Positions 25,356 through 35,871 of a stretch of DNA of 64,000 nt are shown here, one piece after another. How positions within the stretch are numbered: position 1 is the first letter of the stretch; every line of letters begins with the position of its first letter. A model generated the notes under the pieces. That model saw only the letters and a list, made by a program, of their open reading frames with translations. It did no database searches and had not been told where the DNA came from. Both the position numbers and the translations under genes were made by a program. Origin of the DNA: Chrysogorgia sp. JL179-B06 (taxonomy: Eukaryota; Cnidaria; Anthozoa; Scleralcyonacea; Chrysogorgiidae); assembly GCA_035772405.1 (NCBI GenBank), contig JAYKKM010000306.1, forward strand, positions 124,001-188,000. The letters run 5' to 3'.

Positions 25356-28081
25356 ATGAATGATCAGGAAATAGATATTTTGGCAATTAATGAAACTAGA
25401 CTTGACAATGACTTTCCTAAAGATTTAATTGCACTCCAGGGGTATACTTGGGTTTCTAAAGATAGAGACCTATCTCTATTGATATCGATATCTTGGTGGA
25501 GGTATCGGTTTCTGTATAAGAAATTCAATCAATTTCCATATAAGAAATAATTTGGCAAATGACAAGATAGAAATACTGACCTTAGAAATCCACAAATATA
25601 AAGTTGAGCCATTTCTTATTACCACCTGGTATAGACCTCCCAGTTCAACGATTGAAACCCTGCAACTCTTGAAAAAGTCCTGCAACTTCTTGATGCAGAG
25701 GATAAAGAAAGCATGATTTTAGGTGACATAAATTGTGACCTTTCTAAATGCGACTCTAATGATTCTAGTACAAATGAGTTGAAATTTATCACAAATCTTT
25801 ATCAATATACACAGTTGATTGATGAACCAACTAGGGTTACGAATCAAACTAAATCCTTAATTGATCACTTCTATACTAATAATCCGGAGAAAATTGTTAA
25901 ATCAGGAGTAACTAAATTAACTATTAGTGACCACTACCTAATATATGGTATCCGTAAATTTCCTACACTAAAAGGAATACCTAATATTATTGAATTTAGA
26001 GATTTTAAGCATTTTAATGAGGAACACTTTCTAAACGATGTAAAGAACCAAAATCTCTTAAACGTTCAAGAATATGACGACCCGAATAGACTGTGGCTCC
26101 ATTATGTTAATTATCGAAAATCATGCCCCTCTCAAGAAACGTAAAATTGGTAAAAAGCGCATCCCTTGGATAACCAAAGAAATTTTAGCTGAGAAAAGAC
26201 AAACTCAATTCCTCAAAAAGAAAGCTTGTAAGACAAATAATTCTAATGATTGGATTAACTATAAAAGTGCTAGAAACCAGTACAACAGATCAATTAATAA
26301 AGGAGACATTAGGAATACCTGGAAAATTGTCAACCAAATAATTAACAAAAATCCTAAATCAAATAATATAATGGAAATGAATGACAACAATAACAATCAG
26401 ATTAAATCAGACGATATTCCGAATGCATTTAATAAACACTTTGTAGAGCTTGGACATAATTTATCACTAAATTTACCTAACCCAAAATATACCCCTGATC
26501 ACTACGTTAATAGCATAGAAGATCAATTCAATTTCCGTGAAATATCGCAGTGGGTGAAGTTCTTCAGCTTCTACTAGCGATTTCACCTAATAAAGCAATA
26601 GGTCTTGACAATCTCTCTGCTAAATTGATTAAATTGGCTGCTCCATTTATTGCTGATTCCCTAACTATAATTTTCAATAAATCTATCTCAACAGGAGTAT
26701 TCCCATGTGATTGGAAAATTTCCAAAGTAATTCCTATATTTAAAGCAGGTGAAAAGAATAATATGAATAATTATAGACCTATATCTGTAATCTCCGTTGT
26801 TCCTAAAATTATGGAGAAACTGGTGCATCAACAATTCTATCTCTATCTACATGAAACTAACTTACTTACTAATTGTCAACACGGCTTTAGACCAAAACAC
26901 TCCACCGTTACTGCTTTACTAGAACTAACGAACCAATGGTATCATAATATCGACATCGGCCAATTAAATGGTGTTGTCTTCCTTGACTTAAAGAAGGCAT
27001 TTGATACAGTAGATCACCACATACTATTGCAAAAATTGGAACTATGTGGCGTACGGGGAACGGCTCACGCATGGTTTAAGTCTTATCTATCTAATCGAAT
27101 GCAATATTGCCAAGTGAATGGTGAACTTTCTCAACCTCTAAAAATGATTACTGGTATACCTCAGGGTTCTATTTCAGGTCCATTACTCTTTCTGATATAT
27201 GTTAACGATCTTCGGAATAGTCTAAACAAAGCAAATGTGACATGTTTGCCGATGATACCCAAATAGGTATATCTGAAAATAATATTAATTTGATCTCTGA
27301 AAAATTAAATGAAGATCTAGTTAACGTATCAGATTGGATGACTACTAATAAGCTAAGTTTAAATACTAGTAAGACTGAATATATGATTATTGGGTCACAT
27401 AAAAAGCTAAATCAAAATAAATTCAGATCCTTCAATTGTATTGGGAAACTTTTCCAATTCAAAGAGTTAAAGTAACCAAATCACTTGGTGTTATGGTGGA
27501 TGAGGCTTTAACCCTGGAGTGAACATGTTGATTTGATAATTAAGAAAGTTAATAAAGGTCTCAATATCCTAAGAAGACTGCGTGAATTTATGGACCTAAA
27601 AGTTTATTATAACAGTCCTACAAAACCTTAGTAACAACCATATTTTGAATATTGTTCCCAAGTCTGGGGATGCCTTGGCATTACTTTATGTAATAAACTG
27701 CAGCGACTACAAAATAGAGCTGCTCGAATTAAATTACTAAATGTGGTTATGAATATCGATCTATTGAATTATTAAATTATCTTAACTTACTCAATCTTGA
27801 AACAAGAAGAAACCATCAATTGTCTACTTTAATGTATAAAATCAGTCAAGGACTATTGCCTTCCTATTTTTCTAATCTTTTTATGAGAACGGATCAACTT
27901 CATCAGCACGAAAACACGATATGCTAAGCTTAGTTATCATCTACCAAAACCTAAAACTAATTCAATGAAAAAATCATTCAGTTATAGAGGTGCAATGGTT
28001 TGGAACAATCTATCAAACGAGATTAAAAATTCTCAATCAATTGGTCAATTTAAAAGTTGTATTAAAGTCAATAATTTTTAA
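25356..28081 (+). pseudogene. LINE-A copy 1 polyprotein: APE endonuclease + reverse transcriptase, broken
   Basis: Domains in order. The endonuclease begins at ILAINETRLD (25356 on) and continues through WYRPPSS, GDINCDLSKCDS, LIDEPTRVTNQ and the catalytic SDH motif (TISDHYLIYG, ~25920). An EN-RT linker is followed by the [37 protein letters not shown], motif [14 protein letters not shown], motif B GIPQGSISGPLLFL, motif C FADDTQIG (27242) and WMTTNKLSLNTSKTE. The C-terminal domain ends with SYRGAMVWNNLSNEIK. The family acts by nicking target DNA and reverse transcribing its own RNA there. Breaks shared by all units lie before FADD (~27240), at ~25490 and at ~27770. Private breaks here include GTGGGTGAAG at ~26550 and extra bases at ~27415, 27513 and 27616. 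It cannot encode an intact enzyme. Confidence 0.9.
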
Positions 28082-28234
28082 TAGTGTAATATAATAATAT
28101 AATCATGTGATATGTAAAATTTGTAATAGTTGTTCACTTTTGTATTGTAATTTTTATATATTACTTCACGGCCTATTGGAAGATCACTTTTTTATGTAAA
28201 TAGTCTATTGGTGAAATAGTACCGTGATTAAATA

Positions 28235-28235
<1 letters not shown>

Positions 28236-28272
<37 letters not shown>
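28236..28272 (+). repeat. (AAT)n microsatellite tail of LINE-A, unit 1
   Basis: About 12 AAT repeats after ACCGTGATTAAATAAAT. Equivalent tails have ~10 repeats in unit 2 (46551-46580) and ~7 in unit 3 (57420-57441). Short-unit tails of this kind are typical of CR1/L2-like LINEs. Read on the minus strand, the tail encodes the spurious poly-leucine end of the adjacent LINE-B frame. Confidence 0.9.
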
Positions 28273-29765
28273 GGCTGCTGCGTCCGCTGGAGTGTTGATT
28301 ACCTTAAAGATTTTAGTGTCGTCGGCGTAGGTTGCAATGGTAGAATTGTTAGTAGAGGAAGGCAGGTCGTCTTCATACAGTAGAAACAGCAGCGGTCCAA
28401 GAATGGAACCTTGTGGTACTCCTGAAGTTACTGGAAGAGATGTTGATGTTGCGCCAAGAACGGTAGTTTGTTGGCGACGGTCTTGCAGATAAGAGCAGAA
28501 CCATTTGAAAATATTACCTCCAATCCCAAAGTCACGAAGTCGAAGTAGAAGACGTCTGTGGCTAACCTTATCAAAGGCCTTTGACATATCCAAATACATT
28601 ACATCGATTTGTTTACCGAGATCTAGTTGACATCCTATTTTGTCGAAAACTTCGATAAGTTGAGTGACACAATTTTTTCCGGGGAAGAAGCCATGTCGAC
28701 AAGAGAGATTTGATTAAAAACCTGATCTTTAATGTTGTTAAATACACAGCGCTCCAGTGCTTTTGAAACCAGTGAAAGTAGAGATATAGGTCTAAGTTTT
28801 CTGCAAAATCTTTGTTTCCTTTTTTATGAATTGGTACAACATTTGCGAGTTTCCAGTCCTGTGGTAATTTGCCAATTCGTAGAGATTTATTGAATAGAGC
28901 ACAGTGACGGAGCTATTTGAGAAGCAGTTTCTGTTAGTAAAACGTGCAGGAATACCATCAGGACCATGCGCTTTATCATTGTTGAGATTTTTTAATACAT
29001 CAGTAACAGTTTCTGGTGTTAAATGACATCTTCCAGAAGAGAATTTGGTGGAATGTTCAAAATTGTGGACATCGGTAAACGACGGCCGATCTGTGGTTTC
29101 TGCAGGGTCAGTAGTGAAGATGGATGTGAAGCAATTATTGAAGAGAAGTTGCGATATCAGTAGGATTTTCTGGATATGACCTGGTGCTTTCATCAATCTT
29201 CATTGAGATCTTTTCTGGAATGTTACAAACCTTGGATTTTAGTTTAAATAATGACCAGAAACGCTTTGGATTATTTCCATGATCAGCACAGGACAGAGTT
29301 AATGTACTTGGAGCGGCTCTCACTCAGCATTCGCTTGATTTTGGTTCTTAAATTTTTAAACTTCTCTTTTAGATAATCATTGGGTGTATGGGATTTCTTT
29401 TACTTGAGTCTTATGGTGTTTTTCTTTTTAATATCGTGTAGTATGGCGCTGGTAATCCAAAGAATGTAGTTACGACCACGTAACTTTTTAGTTGGGATAT
29501 GATCAGAAACTGCAGCTAAGAAAGCTTCATTCCAATTCAAACCAATCCTCGTTAATATCTCCGTCGTCTGATATGTTAGAAAGGTTTAGAGATTCAAGAG
29601 TAGATCACAGAGCCTTAAAATCTCCAAGCAGGTAATCGTATACGGTTTCTGTGTATATTTGGGTAAACTTTTAGGATGTACAAGTAGGTCGAAAACGATT
29701 ATACTGTGATCAGTGAAAAATCTCCTGCAGGAGACAAATGGTCGGATATTTTCATAATTTTTTAG
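28273..29765 (-). pseudogene. LINE-B copy 1, 5' part: end of endonuclease and reverse transcriptase, broken
   Basis: Minus-strand. From the right edge: the last part of the APE endonuclease (DHSIIVFDLLVHPK, ~29700), a linker (DHIPTKKLRGRNYILWIT), then RT motifs: KAHGPDGIPAR (~28980), LANYHRTGN, the GFFPGKNCVTQL region (~28690), motif A YLDMSKAFDKVSHRRLL (~28580), motif [18 protein letters not shown] (~28400) and motif C TYADDTKIFK (~28310). It stops at TPADAAA where LINE-A is inserted. The 5' truncation is inside the endonuclease next to the palindrome array leader. Private breaks relative to units 2 and 3 include a missing G at ~28707 (AGAGAG versus AGAGGAG) and two extra bases at ~29730. 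Non-functional. Confidence 0.9.
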
Positions 29766-29849
29766 AAAAAATCTATCTGCGCATGCGCAGAAAAAAATCG
29801 AAAAAAATTGATTTTTTAAAATTTTTGAAAAAATTTTTAAAAAAAAATT
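29766..29849. other. A/T-rich leader with one inverted palindrome monomer, before array 2
   Basis: Contains CTGCGCATGCGCAG at 29777-29790 followed by AAAAAAATCG, that is, one array monomer in reverse orientation. After it comes a run of A and T blocks (AAAAAAATTGATTTTTTAAA type) able to fold back. The forward array begins at 29850. The same leader occurs at 48065-48150 and 58930-59014. Confidence 0.85.
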
Positions 29850-30573
29850 CTGCGCATGCGCAGATCGATTTTATTCTGCGCATGCGCAGATCGATTTTAT
29901 TCTGCGCATGCGCAGATCGATTTTATTCTGCGCATGCGCAGAATCGATTTTTTTTCTGCGCATGCGCAGATCGATTTTTTTCTGCGCATGCGCAGATCGA
30001 TTTTATTCTGCGCATGCGCAGATCGATTTTTTTCTGCGCATGCGCAGATCGATTTTTTTCTGCGCATGCGCAGATCGATTTTTTTCTGCGCATGCGCAGA
30101 TCGATTTTTTTCTGCGCATGCGCAGATCGATTTTTTTCTGCGCATGCGCAGATCGATTTTTTTCTGCGCATGCGCAGATCGATTTTTTTCTGCGCATGCG
30201 CAGATCGATTTTTTTCTGCGCATAGCGCAGATCGATTTTTTTCTGCGCATGCGCAGAATCGATTTTTTCTGCGCATGCGCAGATCGATTTTAATTCTGCG
30301 CATGCGCAGATCGATTTTTTTCTGCGCATGCGCAGATCGATTTTTTTCTGCGCATGCGCAGATCGATTTTTTTCTGCGCATGCGCAGATCGATTTTTTTC
30401 TGCGCATGCGCAGATCGATTTTTTTCTGCGCATGCGCAGATCGATTTTTTTCTGCGCATGCGCAGATCGATTTTTTTTCTGCGCATGCGCAGATCGATTT
30501 TATTCTGCGCATGCGCAGATCGATTTTTTTCTGCGCATGCGCAGATCGATTTTTTTCTGCGCATGCGCAGATC
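29850..30573. repeat. Palindromic 26 bp array 2 (NRF-1-type sites), ~28 monomers
   Basis: The most homogeneous of the four arrays. A run of T-type monomers (ATCGATTTTTTT) at ~30010-30230 is nearly perfect. Exceptions: CATAGCGCAG at ~30220, CGCAGAATCG at ~29940 and ~30255, TTTTAATTCTG at ~30290. Ends with GCGCAGATC just before the TATA-like site. Confidence 0.95.
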
Positions 30574-30577
30574 TTTG

Positions 30578-30585
30578 TATATAAG
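30578..30585 (+). promoter_or_regulatory. TATA-like box after array 2
   Basis: TATATAAG, 4-5 bp after the last monomer, as in units 1, 3 and 4. Confidence 0.4.
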
Positions 30586-31357
30586 GCCCTGTTTACATGA
30601 AGGGGATTGAGTGTTCAAGTCAAATCTCCCATGTTTTGGTGTTCAAGTCAAATCTCCCATGGATTGAGTGTTCAAGTCAAATCAACACGCTCCTTGTAGT
30701 CAGGCAGATGTATAAAAACTTACGGTAGCATGGGACAATTCAATTTTGCCGTAAAACTATTGTTCGAAGACTAATTAACATATTTCTGAATGTTGGACGT
30801 GTTGATATTACTTGTAGTCCTCAGCCAACATCGTTTTTCTAGGCCGCTCTGGCTCGGTCATTAGACAGATTTAGAAAACACGACGTGAGATCAAAGACGA
30901 CGTGAGTTGACCGAGGAGGACTGGGTCGAGGACGCCGTCGTGTTGTGAACGAAACATGATTTAGAAAAGGGAAGACGACGTTGTTTTTGTGTTCTCGAAT
31001 TTCGATTCCATTTTGCTAGTTGATCAGTGGTTACGTACCATACGTTTCTTTCAACAGATGGATAACTAAAGATTTCCTAGCGTAAACGAATAATCCCCAT
31101 CGGGATCGCTCATGCAATTGTATCGTTTAAACGATATTTAACTTTGTGCAGTACTGCAGTTGATGACATGGTAATTCATTTATACTCGATAAGTTTTATA
31201 TTATATTATTTCGTTCATATTATTTTTCATTTATCCGTGCAATGAGGTTAAACAAAATAAATTTGTGTTGTATTTATCAGTATTTATTGTGCTATCGTCA
31301 TGATGTCGTGATATTTTTTACACTGAACATATTATCCAAGTCTGTGAGAGCAAAGTC

Positions 31358-32406
31358 ATGGCGGTTGGCGGTCTTCAAGCTGTCCGTGATGCTTTGATTT
31401 TTGCATACGCTGAAAATGTAATCGACGACGAAGAATTTGCCTTGCTCTACGATTACAACCGGTCTAAGCCGCTTTTTCCGCATTGGAAATTTGAAGATTT
31501 TGATTTGGGAAGTTGGGACGAAGTGGAGTGTCGCACGGAGTTGCGGTTTGATAAAAATGATTTGCCATTGTTGTTATGCTTACAAATCCCCGAACAAGTA
31601 GTCTGCCAACAAGGTACTGTCTGTAGTGGAATGGAGGGATTGTGTATCGTCTTGAAGAGGCTGGCCTACCCGTGCAGGTACACAGATATGGCGCATCGGT
31701 TCGGACGAAATCCATCTGAGTTGTGTCTCATCTTCAACAGAGTGATGGACAATATGTACGAGACTCACCATCATCGTCTTGAAAGTTGGGACCAGCCTTT
31801 TCTTTCCCCAGACCAACTCCACAACTATACCCTCGCGGTACATCAACGTGGTGCTCCTCTGCAAAATTGGATTGGACTGTGCGTCGGATAGCTCGACCAA
31901 AGTACAATCAGCGAGTGATGTATAATGGCCACAAACGAGTACATGCCATCAAATTTCAGAGCATAGTTTTGCCGAACGGCCTTATTGCTAACCTGTCTGG
32001 TCCGTATGAAGGTAAACGACACGACAGTACCATGTTATATGAGTCAGGTGTGCTGCCCAATTTAAGACGTGTTGCTTTCTACAACAACGAGCCACTCTGC
32101 ATTTATGGTGACCCAGCGTACCCTTTGGGAGTTCACCTTCAAGGGCCTTTCAAGGACAGACAACTAACCCCACAAATGCAAGCATTCAATAAAGGGATGA
32201 GTGAGGTCAGGGTTGCAGTGGAGTGGATGTTTGGAAACATCACCAAATATTTTAGTTTTGTTGACTTTAAAAGACAGATGAAAATCAATCTTAGTGCAGT
32301 TGGTAAAATGTATTTCATTTGTGCCTTGCTTGAGAATGCTCGTACCTGCCTTTATGGTAACATTGTTTCAAATTCCTTTGCACTTCCACCACCTGCCTTT
32401 AGTTGA
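31358..32406 (+). pseudogene. HARBI1-like DDE transposase with a frameshift at the first catalytic Asp
   Basis: Transposase of the PIF/Harbinger family; it cuts and joins transposon ends, normally with a Myb-like partner. The chosen start is the ATG in GTCATGGCGG at 31358. The first frame (to a stop at 31889) gives ~177 residues with the N-terminal helical part (RYTDMAHRFGRNPSELCLIF) and ends in LAVHQRGAPLQN. The second frame carries DWTVRRIARP, QRVMYNGHKRVHAIKFQS, EGKRHDSTML, YGDPAYPLGVHLQ (Asp codon 32110-32112), SVEW-type VAVEWMFG (Glu codon 32221-32223) and the C-terminal GKMYFICALLENARTCLYGN. In the family a CWGFIDGT-type block lies between QN and the Asp; here ~13 bp are missing at 31867-31870, shifting frame and removing that block. 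Total length ~345 residues matches HARBI1 proteins. This is the only copy in the window, so a sequencing error cannot be excluded. Confidence 0.9.
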
Positions 32407-32950
32407 ATATTTTTGGTAATATTTGTTATTCATTTTCATTAGAATTTGTACATTAATGCACATGTTTTTATACTCATGTTTTATTGTTTTTAATATAATA
32501 TGTATTTTAAGAAGAAATATAAGATGCACAGAATAATAAACAAACTGAATATTGTTGAATTGCATATATATATATATATATGTGTTATGAATATATAAAA
32601 GTTTTTGAATTGTTGTCGGTACAGTAGCTTATTAATATGTACTTCATTAGATCTAAATATCACACTTGTAAGAAATTTAAAATTTCATCTCTCGGGAATG
32701 TGTAAATTGTAAAATTGATTTATTATGCTATTGAAAGGAGATAACAATTCAACAGTATTTTTCCCATACAAATAAAACTTATTTTTAACATTGAAATGAA
32801 TAAATTAATTAAATTGAACCTGATACATAATTGTATGAACAAAACTCGCAAGTGCTTGTTGAATTATTAAATAAATAATTAATTAATATATAAAATTATA
32901 TCAAAAAATATTTGAAAATGTAATTATTATTTAATTTATTATTTAAATTA
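32407..32950. other. Harbinger intergenic region, no gene seen
   Basis: Very AT-rich sequence between the convergent transposase and Myb-like gene. Includes (TA)n at ~32562-32582. It probably holds the 3' UTRs of both genes; AATAAA-type signals occur (for example near 32528 on plus and 32943 region on minus), but none is diagnostic. Confidence 0.6.
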
Positions 32951-33711
32951 TTATTTGTTAATGTTTTTAAAAAAATTTGCCAACATTTCTGTTTGTTGCT
33001 GTTGCATCACTGCCGCCATCTGTTGCTGTAACATTGCACACTGCTGTTGTTGTTGCTGTTGTTGTTGCATTTGGTATTGTAGCTGTGCATCGTTTTGAGC
33101 TTGTGAAGCCTGTATCTGTTGCAATAAGACCATGCGCTCTTCTCTCTGACTTTCCCTCTCTTCTCTCTTTTCTTTCAGTTCTTCTTCCCTCAGCTTTTTA
33201 TCCATTTCAGTCTTTTCCCATAGCCACTCAAACGTATCTCCTGACGTCCTCCTCTTTCTTTCTGGTTTTGCATTTACTTGGCCTTCTAGTGCTCTCTTTT
33301 TGGTCTTTCCAAAACTCTCCATGGCCCTCTCCCTCATTTCAATTGCCTGAGCCTTCTCCCTTTCATTACTCATCTTTTTTGCCTCATTTTCATCATCCAC
33401 TTTTTTTTCTGTTTCCTCGCATATATCAATCAGCTCTTCCAATAAGTGTCCTTTCTCGGTAAGCTCCTCCCCTCCACCACCAGTTTCATTCTCCTCATTT
33501 GCCATTTTGACCTTGTGGTTTCGTGCCAGCATCCCGAAGCGGTCTCTTACTGAGCGCGAAGTGATATCGACAGCCGGCATACTTGGCTTTAGTTTGTTGG
33601 CAACAGCCAGCCACCCGGCACCTCGCTCTCTTGATTTCAATTTGTGCTGCAAGGTCCCCTCTGCAGCCACCTCCTTTAGCATAAGCACATCTCTCTGCTC
33701 TGTCCAAACTA
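32951..33711 (-). CDS. Harbinger Myb/SANT-like DNA-binding protein (main exon)
   Basis: The in-frame ATG is at 33688 and the stop ends at 32951, giving 245 residues. The frame is open upstream to a consensus acceptor (CTGCAG, exon from 33711), adding VWTEQRDV before LMLKEV. That makes a better Myb/trihelix start: W...R....AGWLAVANKLKP and TSRSVRDRFGMLARNHK are typical helices. An acidic linker follows, then a basic segment (KPERKRRTSG, possible nuclear signal), a charged coiled coil (EELKEKREERESQREERM) and a poly-Gln region (~residues 205-235). In this superfamily the partner recognises transposon ends and brings the transposase to the nucleus. It is intact as read, apart from the uncertain 5' exon. 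It is transcribed toward the transposase gene. Confidence 0.85.
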
Positions 33712-33826
33712 CTGCAGACCTAAAAGTGTTTCATTTATATAGTAATTCAAATTATGCTTATTGAATATTTATTATTTTAGTTGACAATACTAATAGCTAT
33801 ATATTCTAGATAGCTAATAATTTTTT

Positions 33827-33863
33827 ATTATATTGGCGTATGTAGTCTACTACGCCAATATAA
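33827..33863. repeat. Near-perfect hairpin inside the Harbinger Myb-like gene's 5' region
   Basis: Arms TATTGGCGTATGTAG and CTACTACGCCAATA meet with almost no loop. It lies in the presumed intron of the Myb-like gene. Confidence 0.75.
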
Positions 33864-33984
33864 ATTCGCCAGTCTTGTACACTAAGGTATTTAGTGTATT
33901 ACACATCGATTCCCTATTAACAACCTTTTAATATAATTTTATATTGCATAAATCAAGTTAAATACAATTTGTTACTCAACTTAC

Positions 33985-34025
33985 TTTTTCTTCAAGTCGT
34001 TTTCTGCGTTTGTCTCCATTTCCAT
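33985..34025 (-). other. Candidate first exon of the Harbinger Myb-like gene
   Basis: ATGGAAATGGAGACAAACGC opens a frame reading METNAENDLKKK and ends at a strong donor, AAAAA|GTAAGT. An intron of ~270 bp would reach the CTGCAG acceptor at 33712-33717. As read, the phases do not match (two bases left over against one needed), so either a base error is present or another exon is used. Confidence 0.35.
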
Positions 34026-34624
34026 AAGGATTCTTTGATTTAAAGCTACACGATAAGTCGATAAATATATCACATCGCTGACATATTGCAAGTGATTTGT
34101 TTACATATTTTGAATTTTTGCCGCTTTAATTAAATCAAATTAATTTGAACTTGGTAACCCCTGAGGACGTATTTTCTGGAAGAATATGTAATATTTGTTT
34201 CCAAACAGTCAAGGTGACCAGTCTAAAAGTTATGAGGTCCTCTTTTGAAAGGTCCACCTTGAATACGTTTAATATAATATGAAACTTTGGCTCACAGGTC
34301 ATGTTGGCAACTTCGGGCAAACAATTTACGTTGGAAAATTGGAAAAATTATTAAAAATTTAACTGCAGTATGTAGCAACAACAGTACTTATTCTCACAAC
34401 CAAATTATGTAAACAAACCTACCTTTTTGTGAAATAAAACAAGCGAATTACAGTGGCGTCTTTGAGAGGACGTGAAAACTGTATTTTCACGTCGTGAAAT
34501 CAACAAAGACGACGTCGCAATGCAAACCGGAAGTAAAATGAACTCGGGTCCACGCCATACCGCGCGATCTCACGTCGTCTTTGACGTCCGTCGTCTTTTC
34601 TAAATCTATCTATTGTGAATCAAA

Positions 34625-34705
34625 ATGGCGACGAAAAGAGGAGTGAGCCAGCGATTTTTTGTTCGTAGCCAACATTCCCTGTGTACTTCAAGTAGCCCTA
34701 CTTAA
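34625..34705 (+). CDS. Tiny 26-codon open frame, element A copy 2; doubtful gene
   Basis: Counterpart of the frame at 19958-20038, starting 10 bp after the Harbinger target duplication. It differs by substitutions only (second GCG to ACG; CAT to CGT). The frame and its stop are kept. Confidence 0.15.
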   Translation: MATKRGVSQRFFVRSQHSLCTSSSPT

Positions 34706-35398
34706 TTTCGTTAATGAAACGCTTAATTACAGGGGGTCCAATTTCATGATTTGAACAACAGTCGTTCTTTAATATAAAATATTTTTAATAAAATAAGTGT
34801 ATTTTGATTTCATGGTCTGTTTTATTCTATTTGTGTATTTTTTGGGTCGATTAGAAACGAATTCGTATGTTTTCGTTTTTCGTATTACCGCGGGTACCCA
34901 ACCCTATGGGCTATACAGAATACGAAAACATGGACATGCAGAAAACGCTTCAAATTAACGCAAAAAAAACACAAATAGAAATATAAAACATACTCGGCAA
35001 AACATTTTTTTTCATATTAAACGTTTTGAAATATTACGCAATTTGTGACGACGAATTCGGAAAAATACGAAATTAAAAAAAAAACCGGTCTCCACGAGGT
35101 TGCAAAATGAAACTATTTAAATATTATGATTACATATCTTATATCTGCGTCTTGCATGAACTGTATACAGTAGTTACATAAAACCAACTGACAAGAAGTA
35201 GACTGTAGTACATACCGACGAATTACAATATAAGCGCTATATAACCATTACTGAACCAGTTCATTTGAGCCTTTGTTGTTTGCCTATTGCTAGTCCAAAT
35301 CATTATGATAGGTTTACTCTAGGTAGATACTTATCAATTAATTTTTCCATCCAATTAGAAAGAGAAATATAAATAAGCACCTGCCAAGATTTTACTGA
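34706..35398. other. Element A copy 2 interior, no gene seen
   Basis: Matches 20038-20730 with scattered single-base differences. Confidence 0.6.
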
Positions 35399-35871
35399 CG
35401 AGTTTGGATGAGCAGCAGAACGGTTCATCACGCAAGTTCTATCTGCAGTTTATAGACGAGATGGATGAGCAGCAGAACATTTCATTAGGTAGTTTAATCA
35501 GTCTATAGGCGAGATGGATGAGCAGCAGAACTGTTCATCATGCAGTTCAATTCAGTTTATAGATGAGATGGATGAGCAGCAGAACGGTTCATCACGCAGT
35601 TCAATCAGTTTATAGGCGAGATGGATGAGCACCAGAACTGCATGTTCATCACGCAGTTCAATCAGTCTATAGACGAGATGGATGAGCAGCAGAACTGTTC
35701 ATCACGCAGTGCAAACAGTTAATAGACAAGATGGATGAGCAGCAGAACGGTTCATCCACGCAATAGCCAATCAGGACGAGATGGATGAGCAGCAGAACAG
35801 TTCATCACGCAGTTCAATCATGAGTTTATAGACGAGATGGATGAACAGCATTACAACTCATCACGCAATGA
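35399..35871. repeat. ~53 bp tandem repeat in element A, copy 2 (~9 monomers)
   Basis: Same monomer order as 20731-21208. Lacks most of the extra single bases seen there, though GAGTTTGGATG and CGCAAGTTC at the first monomer are private insertions. Confidence 0.9.

Larger units (their letters stand above)
25336..28272 (+). mobile_element. LINE-A copy 1: 5'-truncated non-LTR retrotransposon inserted into LINE-B
   Basis: A 2.94 kb plus-strand LINE. The 5' end starts after TTGTA of LINE-B and is truncated inside the endonuclease. The 3' end is a UTR followed by an (AAT)n tail, after which LINE-B resumes with GGCTGCTGCG. Joining the LINE-B edges (TTGTA + AGGCTG) restores LINE-B's reading frame with no loss, which fixes the insertion limits to within a base or two. 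Any target duplication is at most 1-3 bp. Target-primed reverse transcription with 5' truncation explains this structure. Confidence 0.9.
18771..29849. other. Macrosatellite unit 1 (~11.08 kb)
   Basis: First of at least four head-to-tail units. It is measured here from the start of one palindrome array to the next. The same landmark (GGCCCTGTTTACATG after TATATAA) falls at 19670, 30585, 48893 and 59993. The spacings are 10915, 18308 and 11100 bp; the second becomes ~10920 when its two private insertions are subtracted. Component order is array, TATA-like site, element A, spacer, LINE-B 3' part, LINE-A, LINE-B 5' part. Unit 1 lacks the inverted palindrome and A/T-rich leader seen left of arrays 2-4 because it is fused to the minisatellite. 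Confidence 0.93.
30863..34611. mobile_element. PIF/Harbinger DNA transposon with transposase and Myb-like gene
   Basis: A 3749 bp element with TIRs AGACAGATTTAGAAAA (left) and AGATAGATTTAGAAAA (right, reverse complement), one mismatch in 16. Looser inverted similarity continues inward (CAAAGACGACGTGAG in both arms). The 3 bp ATT flanks both ends (30860-30862 and 34612-34614), and the uninterrupted site GGTCATTGTGAATC is present in units 1, 3 and 4. Three-base duplications and a two-gene layout, a HARBI1-like nuclease and a divergently placed Myb/SANT-like protein, are the hallmarks of this superfamily. The transposase frame is broken, so this copy is probably not autonomous, though it was recently. 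Confidence 0.93.

Noticed and set aside
28228..28270. Poly-leucine C-terminus on the LINE-B RT
   Set aside because: It is the antisense reading of the LINE-A (AAT)n tail, not part of LINE-B.
32977..33462. 161-codon plus-strand frame opposite the Myb-like gene
   Set aside because: Shadow of the Myb-like gene, whose coiled-coil and poly-Gln codons leave the other strand open.
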